From positions 1 through 5,951 of the forward strand of contig CAZCZU010000074.1 of the NCBI GenBank assembly GCA_964503475.1: 5,951 nt of DNA. The letters run 5' to 3'. Of this stretch, positions 1 through 4,578 are shown piece by piece; positions within the stretch are counted from its first letter, which is position 1, and each line of letters opens with the position of its first letter. Position numbers and translations under genes: made by a program. The DNA is from CAZCZU01 sp964503475 (lineage in GTDB: Bacteria > Pseudomonadota > Zetaproteobacteria > Mariprofundales > Mariprofundaceae). Below the pieces are notes generated by a model that saw only the letters and a program-made list of their open reading frames with translations, was not told where the DNA came from and made no database searches.

Positions 1-87
1 GAGGCACCAAATTTCATCCCTCGCGCCTTGATTGGCCCGGTTTGGGGCAACAGCGGCAACACCGGAATGAGTGTTAACAGGCTCTAG
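1..87 (+). CDS. Possible 3' end of an upstream gene (partial, unidentified)
   Basis: This frame is open from the first base to a TAG at 85-87 and encodes 28 residues, including IPRALIGPVWGNSGNTG. Third codon positions are GC-rich (about 19 of 28), and base composition becomes AT-rich soon after the stop, as expected at a gene end. A terminator-like hairpin follows at 109-139. However, 28 open codons occur readily by chance, and a second plus frame is open to a TAA at 75-77. I do not recognise the product. This is a weak call. Confidence 0.27.
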   Translation, partial: EAPNFIPRALIGPVWGNSGNTGMSVNRL

Positions 88-108
88 TCCAATTGTGCTA
101 TTTACGCT

Positions 109-148
109 CCACTCTGCCATAGCCATAGTGCGGCAGTGGGTTTGTTTG
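109..148 (+). terminator. Candidate terminator hairpin after the upstream gene
   Basis: CCACT (109-113) and GCC (116-118) pair with GGC (132-134) and AGTGG (135-139), with a 2-nt bulge and a 13-nt loop. The T-rich stretch GTTTGTTTG follows. The stem is imperfect and the T tract is interrupted by G, so termination may be partial or absent. Its position just after a possible stop codon is the main reason to list it. Confidence 0.3.
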
Positions 149-153
149 AGCTT

Positions 154-171
154 GATAAAAAAACATTTATC
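154..171. repeat. Inverted repeat GATAAA-N6-TTTATC
   Basis: Two perfect 6-bp arms flank a 6-bp centre, upstream of the promoter. The size and geometry are those of many dimeric-regulator operators, but AT-rich DNA produces such dyads by chance. A second dyad with the same 6-6-6 geometry but different arms lies at 230-247. Confidence 0.35.
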
Positions 172-205
172 ATCAATAACTTTGCTGAAGTGTTTAATGT
201 TTAAG

Positions 206-235
206 TTGACTCATTCATTCTAATTCCGTAATAAT
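206..235 (+). promoter_or_regulatory. Sigma70-type promoter for the Roadblock operon
   Basis: TTGACT (206-211, 5 of 6 matches to the -35 consensus) is followed after 18 bp by AATAAT (230-235, 5 of 6 matches to the -10 consensus). The DNA upstream is A/T-rich, which could act as an UP element. Transcription would start near position 242, giving a leader of about 180 nt before the GTG start at 423. This is the best plus-strand promoter I can find before the four-gene run. Confidence 0.6.
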
Positions 236-247
236 CGTGTCATTATT
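230..247. repeat. Inverted repeat AATAAT-N6-ATTATT over the promoter -10 region
   Basis: Perfect 6-bp arms (230-235 and 242-247) flank CGTGTC. The left arm is the predicted -10 hexamer and the right arm covers the predicted transcription start, so a protein bound here would block initiation. It could equally be an AT-rich coincidence. Confidence 0.35.
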
Positions 248-315
248 GCAATGGTACGTTTGCGTGCCCTTGGGTCTGAGGGGGGCGTTTGCGGAGCAGG
301 ACGGCGGAGGGAGCC

Positions 316-344
316 TTCAGATTGGCTTCAGATTTGTTTCAGAT
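316..344. repeat. Three TTCAGAT direct repeats with exact 11-bp period
   Basis: TTCAGAT occurs at 316-322, 327-333 and 338-344, with 4-bp spacers each time, so all three lie on the same helix face. A 7-bp repeat with 4-bp spacer is the arrangement bound by OmpR/PhoB-family response regulators. The array lies about 75-100 bp downstream of the predicted transcription start and 79 bp before the first start codon, so it could belong to a second promoter or act as a roadblock or downstream site. No good -10 element follows it. Confidence 0.55.
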
Positions 345-422
345 GGGCGGTGCATGGTGCGGCCGCCTTGAACGGCACCGTTCGTGCTTGTCGGATTCGG
401 GTTGGCTGAAAGAGGAGGCTGT

Positions 423-779
423 GTGTCACTGAAAGAGCGTTTGAAAGAGCTGCTGGGGGAGCACGGTTTCTCCTGGATCGAGGTGGTGAACAGCGAGGGC
501 CTGAGTCTTTGTGAGGCAGGGGCGGATGAGTTGCCGGAGCTGGCTGCCCGCCTTCCCTCTTTCATCGAGTCCGGTGACAAGATTGCCAAGGCAGCACAAT
601 TGGGCGATGGCATGGGCTTCATGCTGCTGATCCCCAAGAAGGGTGCTTATGCCTTGCTGATGCGCAGTTTTGAGGTGCGTCAGGATAGTTTTATGCTGGT
701 GGTGGGGACAGCCAAGCTGCCTTCCAAGCCCAGCCAGGTTCTGGAAGGGGTGTGCGCTGACGTGGCGCAGTTCCTTTGA
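423..779 (+). CDS. Roadblock/LC7-like small protein (divergent, first of four)
   Basis: The product has 118 residues, the usual size of a single-domain Roadblock protein. A basic first helix (3-14) leads to the strand and turn WIEVVNSEGLSL (18-29). Then come a central helix (about 36-58), the strand GMGFMLLIPKKGAYALLMRSF (63-83) and the strand DSFMLVVGTAKL (88-99), ending in a C-terminal helix. This alpha/beta order with the SEGL turn is that of Roadblock/LC7 domains, which dimerise and bind or stimulate Ras-like GTPases. The fold is inferred; the sequence is more divergent than its neighbours. I chose GTG at 423 because GAGGAGG (412-418) lies 4 nt upstream; a GTG at 384 in the same frame lacks such a site and adds 13 non-family residues. 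It is the first gene of a likely four-gene operon and is followed after 22 bp by the second Roadblock gene. Confidence 0.75.
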   Translation: MSLKERLKELLGEHGFSWIEVVNSEGLSLCEAGADELPELAARLPSFIESGDKIAKAAQLGDGMGFMLLIPKKGAYALLMRSFEVRQDSFMLVVGTAKLPSKPSQVLEGVCADVAQFL

Positions 780-789
780 TGCCATGTGT

Positions 790-801
790 GGAGAGTAAGG
801 A
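790..801 (+). promoter_or_regulatory. Ribosome binding site of the second Roadblock gene; bears on its unusual start
   Basis: GGAG (790-793) and AAGGA (797-801) are both present. GGAG is 8 nt from an in-frame ATA (802), and AAGGA is 9 nt from an in-frame CTG (811). The next in-frame ATG/GTG/TTG codon is TTG at 877, which is too far to use this site. A GTG at 806 is out of frame. The in-frame TAA at 796-798 rules out any start further upstream. Confidence 0.55.
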
Positions 802-1290
802 ATAAGTGATCTGGAATCGGGTATTGACGCGAGTCTCTATCAGAAGTCGCTGGAAGATTTTATTGCCGATTTCGATTTGGTCGATGGCGCTGTTCTGGCG
901 ACTGCTGACGGATTGCTGATCGCCAATGCTGCACATAGCCAGTCGATCGAGGCGGATGCCATTGCCGCCATGAGTGCCTCCATGCTCTCGCTGGCAGATG
1001 CCCTGGCGGGTCAGGCCGGGCGTGCCTACGCAGATAATCTGATCAGCGAGGCGGAGTCGAGTACTCTGGTGGTGCTGCATGCCGGCGAGTTAATCCTTAC
1101 GGTTGTTGGACAATCGAATGTGAATATCGGCATGATTCTTTCCGCTACGCGAAGGACGGCGGAAAAGATTGCCGCTCTGGCGAAAAAGGATGAGGGTTTT
1201 GTGAAAGGGCATGAGATCCTGAACGATCCCGAAGCCCTGCTCGAACAAGTAAAGAAAGAATTGCAGGAACTGCGTAAAAAGGAGGGATAA
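802..1290 (+). CDS. Roadblock/LC7 domain protein with non-standard start codon
   Basis: Counted from ATA at 802 the product has 162 residues. It is a typical Roadblock domain: first helix (about 11-25), strand and turn GAVLATADGLLIA (29-41), central helix (47-70), strands SSTLVVLHAGELILTVV (86-102), then NVNIGMIL and the last helix (106-127). A charged tail (about 140-162, PEALLEQVKKELQELRKK) probably forms an extra helix or coiled coil. The expected role is partner or GAP-like regulator of a Ras-like GTPase, as for MglB. The start is the oddity. The first ordinary start codon, TTG at 877 (residue 26), would remove the first helix and has no ribosome binding site. ATA 802 (reading MSDLESG) or CTG 811 suit the ribosome binding site and keep the fold intact. 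A sequence error or a mutated start is also possible. The stop lies 3 bp before the next gene. Confidence 0.8.
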   Translation: MSDLESGIDASLYQKSLEDFIADFDLVDGAVLATADGLLIANAAHSQSIEADAIAAMSASMLSLADALAGQAGRAYADNLISEAESSTLVVLHAGELILTVVGQSNVNIGMILSATRRTAEKIAALAKKDEGFVKGHEILNDPEALLEQVKKELQELRKKEG

Positions 1291-1293
1291 TCG

Positions 1294-1698
1294 ATGTCAT
1301 TGAATGATGCACTGAAAGGCTTGGTAGAGACCGTGGATGGGGGGCTTGCCTGTGCGGTTGTTGATCTGAATTCCGGCTTGATGCTCGGGGCCTACCATAA
1401 TGTGCCTTATTTTACCCAGTCCTATGTCGATGCGGTGGCGGCAGCCTCAGTCGATATGTTCCGTGGCAAGACGATCTCCACGGTTGAAAAGCTGCTGGGT
1501 GCCCAGCGTGGCGTGGAAGTGACGAAGAGTATCAAGGAGGTGCAGATGACCACCGACGGTACCTATCACTTCATGATGATCGTCGAAGGTAAGCCGGATG
1601 CACTGCTGGTACTGATTACCAATCGCTCGGCCAACCTCGGTATGGGCTGGACTGCGGTACGCCGCGCCAACGTCGAGGTGGCGCCTCTCTGTCCGTAA
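1294..1698 (+). CDS. Roadblock/LC7-like protein, paralogue A
   Basis: The product has 134 residues and starts at an ATG preceded by GGAGG (1281-1285) at 8 nt spacing. That site lies inside the end of the previous gene, only 3 bp away, so translation is probably coupled. The parts are helix 1 (2-12), the strand and turn LACAVVDLNSGLMLGAY (18-34), the helix YVDAVAAASVDMFRGK (44-59), the strands VQMTTDGTYHFMMIVEG (83-99) and DALLVLITN (102-110), and NLGMGW (114-119) before the last helix. It has the Roadblock layout but belongs to a different subgroup from the two upstream genes, with landmarks DMFRGK, TTDGTYHFM and NLGMGW. It is 117/134 identical (hand count) to the gene at 1841-2245. The expected role is a dimeric GTPase-interacting or scaffold protein in the cytoplasm; its exact partner is unknown. 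Confidence 0.82.
   Translation: MSLNDALKGLVETVDGGLACAVVDLNSGLMLGAYHNVPYFTQSYVDAVAAASVDMFRGKTISTVEKLLGAQRGVEVTKSIKEVQMTTDGTYHFMMIVEGKPDALLVLITNRSANLGMGWTAVRRANVEVAPLCP
1519..1586 (+). repeat. 68-nt block identical to 2066-2133 (copy 1)
   Basis: This segment of paralogue A (from GTGACGAAGAG to ATCGTCGA, covering VTKSIKEVQMTTDGTYHFMMIV) is identical base for base to the matching segment of paralogue B, including every silent position. Silent differences are frequent on both sides. Confidence 0.9.
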
Positions 1699-1713
1699 AT
1701 ATGGCCGAAAGGG

Positions 1714-1747
1714 ACTGATGTTGAAGGATAGGCCGGTCGATATCAGT
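1714..1747 (+). other. Intercistronic stem-loop between the two Roadblock paralogues
   Basis: ACTGATGTTGA (1714-1724) can pair with TCGATATCAGT (1737-1747) in an 11-bp stem containing two G-U pairs, with a 12-nt loop. No clean U tract follows, so it is not a standard terminator. In RNA it could stabilise the upstream message, mark a processing site or cause partial termination, and so set different levels for the two paralogues. Confidence 0.4.
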
Positions 1748-1756
1748 TTATCCACA
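1748..1756 (+). promoter_or_regulatory. Perfect DnaA box TTATCCACA
   Basis: The nine bases match the high-affinity E. coli DnaA box exactly. The site is single and lies in the 142-bp gap between two Roadblock paralogues, directly after the stem-loop. I saw no second box nearby, so this is not an origin. One such match in a window of this size would arise by chance in roughly 1 of 20 windows. Confidence 0.3.
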
Positions 1757-1840
1757 TGTTTTGTAGCTTGTTAATGAGTGCCGGATAGGGAAAAGTGGCC
1801 ATGAATGGTTTTCCAGGTGGCGATACGAGAGGAGTCGACT

Positions 1841-2245
1841 ATGTCTTTGAATGATACGATGAAACAACTGGTGGATGATATGGATGGCGCACTTGCCTGT
1901 GCGGTTGTCGACCTGAGTTCCGGCCTGATGTTGGGGGCGCACCATAATGTCCCGTACTTTACGCAGGCTTACATTGACGCGGTGGCGGCCGCGGCTGTGG
2001 ATATGTTCCGTGGCAAGACTATTTCCACGGTCGAAAAGCTGCTGACAGCTCAGCGTGGCGCAGAGGTGACGAAGAGTATCAAGGAGGTGCAGATGACCAC
2101 CGACGGTACCTATCACTTCATGATGATCGTCGAGGGTAAGCCGGATGCGCTGCTGGTGCTGATTACCAACCGCTCGGCCAATCTCGGCATGGGTTGGTCG
2201 GCTGTGCGTCGGGCCAATTCGGCGGTCGCACCGCTCTGCCCGTAA
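1841..2245 (+). CDS. Roadblock/LC7-like protein, paralogue B
   Basis: The product has 134 residues, exactly the length of paralogue A, with 17 substitutions by hand count. Seven fall in the first 17 residues and others near the C-terminus; the core DMFRGK, TTDGTYHFM and NLGMGW landmarks are kept. ATG 1841 is chosen because GAGAGGAG (1827-1834) lies 6 nt upstream and because it aligns with the start of paralogue A. An in-frame ATG at 1805 would add 12 residues with no counterpart in A. The gap to paralogue A is 142 bp, far longer than the other gaps in the run, and holds a stem-loop and a DnaA-box match, so B may be expressed at a different level. The DNA pattern suggests tandem duplication followed by divergence of the N-terminal helix and C-terminal tail, where partner choice may lie (inference). 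Confidence 0.82.
   Translation: MSLNDTMKQLVDDMDGALACAVVDLSSGLMLGAHHNVPYFTQAYIDAVAAAAVDMFRGKTISTVEKLLTAQRGAEVTKSIKEVQMTTDGTYHFMMIVEGKPDALLVLITNRSANLGMGWSAVRRANSAVAPLCP
2066..2133 (+). repeat. 68-nt block identical to 1519-1586 (copy 2)
   Basis: This is the matching segment of paralogue B. The flanking codons differ silently (for example GAG versus GAA before it and GAGGGT versus GAAGGT at its end), so the identity stops abruptly on both sides. Confidence 0.9.
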
Positions 2246-2266
2246 GCTTAAATGTACTTGAGTTGG

Positions 2267-2293
2267 AAAGGGGGCCGTACGGCTCCCTTTTTT
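2267..2293 (+). terminator. Rho-independent terminator of the Roadblock operon
   Basis: AAAGGGGGCC (2267-2276) pairs with GGCTCCCTTT (2281-2290) in a 10-bp stem with one G-U pair and a GTAC loop. The 3' arm runs into six consecutive Ts (2288-2293). It lies 22 bp after the stop of paralogue B. The stop codon of the convergent minus-strand gene overlaps its T tract, and the 5' AAA arm gives a short U run on the other strand, so the same hairpin may terminate both transcripts. Confidence 0.85.
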
Positions 2294-3878
2294 ATTGGCC
2301 GTTGCGCAGACGCTGCATCAGATCGGCCGGCAGCTTTTTGCGCTTCATGTCGGTGATGGTTGTCTCGATGTCGTAATCGATGCTGCGGAATTCCAGCTGC
2401 TCCTCGGCCGGATAAAGCAGAGCGTATTCGGCGCCCGGCGTGCCGCAACGTGGCTGCCCGACCGAGCCCGGGCAAATCAGCAGGTAGTCATCTAGCTGCA
2501 CGGTGCCGGGGCCGCTATGGCGATAATAGCTGGAAATCTTGTTTTTAACGCCGTACACCCCCTGCAGGTGCGAATGGCCGTGAATGCAATAATGGATTTT
2601 TCGATCCATCATCCAGTGAAGGTTCGATTCGGCGGTCCGGTCGTACACATAGGCATTGAAAAAAGTCGGATCCTGGGGGGCGCCGTGCAGAGCCATCCAT
2701 GCATCTGAATGCCATTGCAGGGCCAACGAGCGCAGCCATGCCTTGCGGTTGCTGTCGACCTCGTTGATGGTCCATTGGGTCGAGATCATCCGGCTTCCAT
2801 GCAGGGTCTCGGGCACGGTGCTGGTTCCGACAATGTGATCGTGGTTGCCACGTATGCAGACCGCATCAATGCTGCGCAATGCATCAATGCATTCATTCGG
2901 ATGGGGCCCGTAACCCACGATGTCGCCGGCCACGAGAATGCGCCGTATGCCTTCGGCCCGGAGGCGGTTGAGAATATTCTCCAGGGCAGGCATGTTGGCA
3001 TGTATGTCGGCCAGCAGGGCGACAGGCTCCTTTTCCTTAAACCATTGTTCATCGTCCATGATGGTGGGCATCAGAGGTTCAACCCTGTTTACGATGATGA
3101 TACTGCTGTCGTCATCCGGATCGGGGCGCAGGATGGCATCGCGAAACACGGCCAGTCTTGCGGATGCATTGCCGGCGGTGAACTGGAAGCCCATATGCTC
3201 ATACAGCATACGGGCCGGGTCGGCATCGCTGATGTTGCCAAAAATATCGCTGGCCCGCCGGGAAAGCTTGCTGCCGAAGCGTCGGGTTCGTTCCTCATCG
3301 AGCCATGAATCGGCGTAGTGGCGGAACCAGCCGGCCAGCATGGCTGCGAAGGATAGGAAGTGGTCCCATGAGTAGAAATCATCATCGAGGTAGTAGATCG
3401 AGCCGTTTCGGTCGAGACCAAAGTTCGATAGCCCTTCATCCAGTCGTTCATTAAACCGGGCCGCATGCTGCAGGTAGAGTGTCGAGACATGCAGTAGCCA
3501 CTTGAGGGCGATTTCGTCCGATACTTCCTCGATGGCGACATGCAGAGGCTGCATGCGCGGGGTGATGTTGCCGAGGCGCCAGATATTGCCATCCAGATGA
3601 ATGAACCAGGTTTTTGCCGGATGGTAGATGCCGACATCCCGTCCCTTCTTGAGCATGTTCTGGCACCATGACTCGGCAATGTCGCAGGTATCAAAGCCAC
3701 CGTCGGTTTGCAGCTTCAGTACCGATTCGTCGGTAATGTGCAGCTGGGTGCCGGGCTTGCCGGTGAAGGTGCCGCCATGTTGCAGGTCCTGGCTGCTTGT
3801 GCGGATAAGGGCTTCGATCTCTGCAACCGAGTATCCTTTTTCGCCGGCAGTTCCTATGACGATGGTTGTCTTTTCCAT
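2292..3878 (-). CDS. Calcineurin-like metallophosphoesterase with N-terminal kinase-like region
   Basis: The product has 528 residues counted from the ATG at 3878-3876. The C-terminal half (about 284-500) is a metallophosphoesterase with all the classical metal-site motifs: DIH (291-293), GDIVGYGP (318-325), GNHDH (344-348), HG (398-399) and GHSH (434-437). It also has CPGSVGQPR (469-477), close to the NPGSVGQPR of the YfcE/MJ0936-like branch. It should hydrolyse a phosphoester or phosphodiester with two bound metals; the substrate is unknown. The N-terminal half (about 45-210) resembles a protein-kinase or aminoglycoside-kinase fold: a possible ATP-binding lysine in VLKLQ (K55), a catalytic-loop-like stretch with N152, and a metal-site-like YYLDDDF (D165-167). 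A standard HxD is missing, so activity is doubtful. No signal peptide or membrane segment is seen. The start is uncertain: no good ribosome binding site is present, and in-frame ATG 3902 and TTG 3932 are alternatives. The gene converges on the Roadblock operon and diverges from the gene at 3932. Confidence 0.85.
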   Translation of the reverse strand: MEKTTIVIGTAGEKGYSVAEIEALIRTSSQDLQHGGTFTGKPGTQLHITDESVLKLQTDGGFDTCDIAESWCQNMLKKGRDVGIYHPAKTWFIHLDGNIWRLGNITPRMQPLHVAIEEVSDEIALKWLLHVSTLYLQHAARFNERLDEGLSNFGLDRNGSIYYLDDDFYSWDHFLSFAAMLAGWFRHYADSWLDEERTRRFGSKLSRRASDIFGNISDADPARMLYEHMGFQFTAGNASARLAVFRDAILRPDPDDDSSIIIVNRVEPLMPTIMDDEQWFKEKEPVALLADIHANMPALENILNRLRAEGIRRILVAGDIVGYGPHPNECIDALRSIDAVCIRGNHDHIVGTSTVPETLHGSRMISTQWTINEVDSNRKAWLRSLALQWHSDAWMALHGAPQDPTFFNAYVYDRTAESNLHWMMDRKIHYCIHGHSHLQGVYGVKNKISSYYRHSGPGTVQLDDYLLICPGSVGQPRCGTPGAEYALLYPAEEQLEFRSIDYDIETTITDMKRKKLPADLMQRLRNGQ

Positions 3879-3931
3879 GGTGGCAGGATAACGTAAATGC
3901 ATCCGTCTGTAGACAAAGGAGGCGCCCTTCA
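3879..3931. promoter_or_regulatory. Short divergent intergenic region
   Basis: These 53 bp separate two divergent start codons. AAAGGAGG (3915-3922) is a strong ribosome binding site for the rightward gene, 9 nt before its ATG. A small dyad, GTCT-GT-AGAC (3905-3914), lies just before it. No clear promoter hexamers are seen for either strand; a weak rightward pair would be TTGTCT (3866-3871) with GATAAC (3887-3892) at a short 15-bp spacing. A dimeric regulator at the dyad could affect both directions, but this is speculative. Confidence 0.4.
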
Positions 3932-4573
3932 ATGTACGAACAGGGAGAGTCAGACCTCAAGCATATAGCCCTGTTGCGCAAAGTGATCATGGAGAAGCGT
4001 TCGGGCATCGCCTCATTCGAGGGGCGTGACTGGGCAGCTGTCATCACATTCGATCGGGGTGTGTTGCTTGGCGAAAATGTTTCCGAAAGCCTGGCGACGA
4101 TTTTGCAGGGGCCGGTATTCCGCTTTAACTGGGTCGATTCCATCGGCCGACAGGATGAGGGGATGACGATTCCGACGTTGCCCCGGCTGGCCTTTTCACA
4201 GGCGATTGCGGAGCTGGATCTGCGGGAAAACAGGCTGCTGGCCTATCGCGAGATGTTTTCAAAGCTTCCTGCGGTGACGGTCCGCTTTACTTCTACCTTC
4301 CGCTTCAATCTCGAATACCAACGCCTGTTCCAGCACCTTTATCAGATGGCCATGGCCGCGGATGGCGTGCATCTGGCCGACTACTTCGACGAGGCTTCCG
4401 GTAATGTGGAGTTGCGCAAGCGCATGAATGTGGTGATTGCCATCTATTGTCTCGGCGATTTGCTTCCGGCTATCAAGCGAGCCGCGGCAGCCAACGACGC
4501 TGCTTCGGTGACGCAACCCACGGAAACAGCCACGGTCGTTTCCAGAATCATGGCACGGTTACGGGGAGCTTAA
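3932..4573 (+). CDS. Protein with DUF4388/PATAN-like N-terminal domain
   Basis: The product has 213 residues and starts at an ATG with AAAGGAGG 9 nt upstream; an in-frame TTG at 3866 would overlap the divergent gene. Residues 11-70 (LLRKVIMEKRSGIASFEG, then ITFDRGVLLGE and a hydrophobic stretch ending FRFNWVD) follow the plan of DUF4388/PATAN domains: a helix, an R/K-SG turn, paired strands around an xFDxG loop, and a closing FxF strand. Residues about 107-185 are helical, with AADGVHLADYF and NVVIAIYCLGDLLP resembling the C-terminal winged-helix-like part of some DUF4388 proteins. No signal peptide or membrane span is present. The last 25 residues are Ala/Thr-rich and end in a small basic helix. 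Its stop is 5 bp before the GTPase start, so the two are co-transcribed and it is probably an accessory or adaptor for the GTPase. The family assignment is by eye and moderate. Confidence 0.7.
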   Translation: MYEQGESDLKHIALLRKVIMEKRSGIASFEGRDWAAVITFDRGVLLGENVSESLATILQGPVFRFNWVDSIGRQDEGMTIPTLPRLAFSQAIAELDLRENRLLAYREMFSKLPAVTVRFTSTFRFNLEYQRLFQHLYQMAMAADGVHLADYFDEASGNVELRKRMNVVIAIYCLGDLLPAIKRAAAANDAASVTQPTETATVVSRIMARLRGA

Positions 4574-4578
4574 GTTCA

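Larger units (their letters stand above)
88..422. other. Intergenic promoter region and long leader of the Roadblock operon
   Basis: No convincing gene lies here. From about 145 to 250 the DNA is AT-rich and holds the sigma70 promoter and two short inverted repeats. It also contains a 7-bp tandem repeat (TGTTTAA twice, 191-204). A second, weaker promoter-like pair is TTGATA (152-157), 17 bp, AATAAC (175-180). From about 260 to 422 it is GC-rich and would form a leader of roughly 180 nt. The leader contains three TTCAGAT repeats and possible competing hairpins: GAACG/CGTTC (370-374 with 379-383), GGTGC/GCACC (356-360 with 375-379) and GGCGG/CCGCC (346-350 with 363-367). The first two cannot form together. 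Confidence 0.6.

Noticed and set aside
1..17. Minus-strand ATG at 17-15 (MKFGA) with AAGG 8 nt upstream, possibly a divergent gene leaving the window
   Set aside because: Only five complete codons are visible, and the overlapping plus-strand frame with a following hairpin is at least as likely. It cannot be decided from this window.
251..409. 52-codon ORF (ATG 251 to TGA 407-409) in the leader, possible leader peptide
   Set aside because: There is no ribosome binding site, the product is Arg-rich and rather shapeless, and the frame runs through the TTCAGAT repeats. A leaderless start about 9 nt from the predicted transcription start is conceivable but unsupported.
317..637. Minus-strand open frame antisense to the first Roadblock gene
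   Set aside because: The translation is Ser/Pro-rich without domain features, and it lies opposite a gene with a clear ribosome binding site and fold. I take it as a shadow frame.
1447..2116. Two similar minus-strand frames (1447-1755 and 1748-2116) opposite the paralogues, sharing VIGTVGGHLHLLDTLRH
   Set aside because: Their similarity follows from the 68-nt identical block of the sense genes. They have His/Arg-rich shadow composition and no ribosome binding sites.
2709..3308. Long plus-strand frame (199 codons) opposite the phosphoesterase
   Set aside because: The minus-strand gene has a full motif set over this region. The plus frame shows no domain and reads as the complement of those motifs.
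3089..3700. Minus-strand frame of 203 codons overlapping the kinase-like region
   Set aside because: Ser/Thr/Met/Pro-rich translation in a shifted frame of a well-supported gene, so an out-of-frame shadow.
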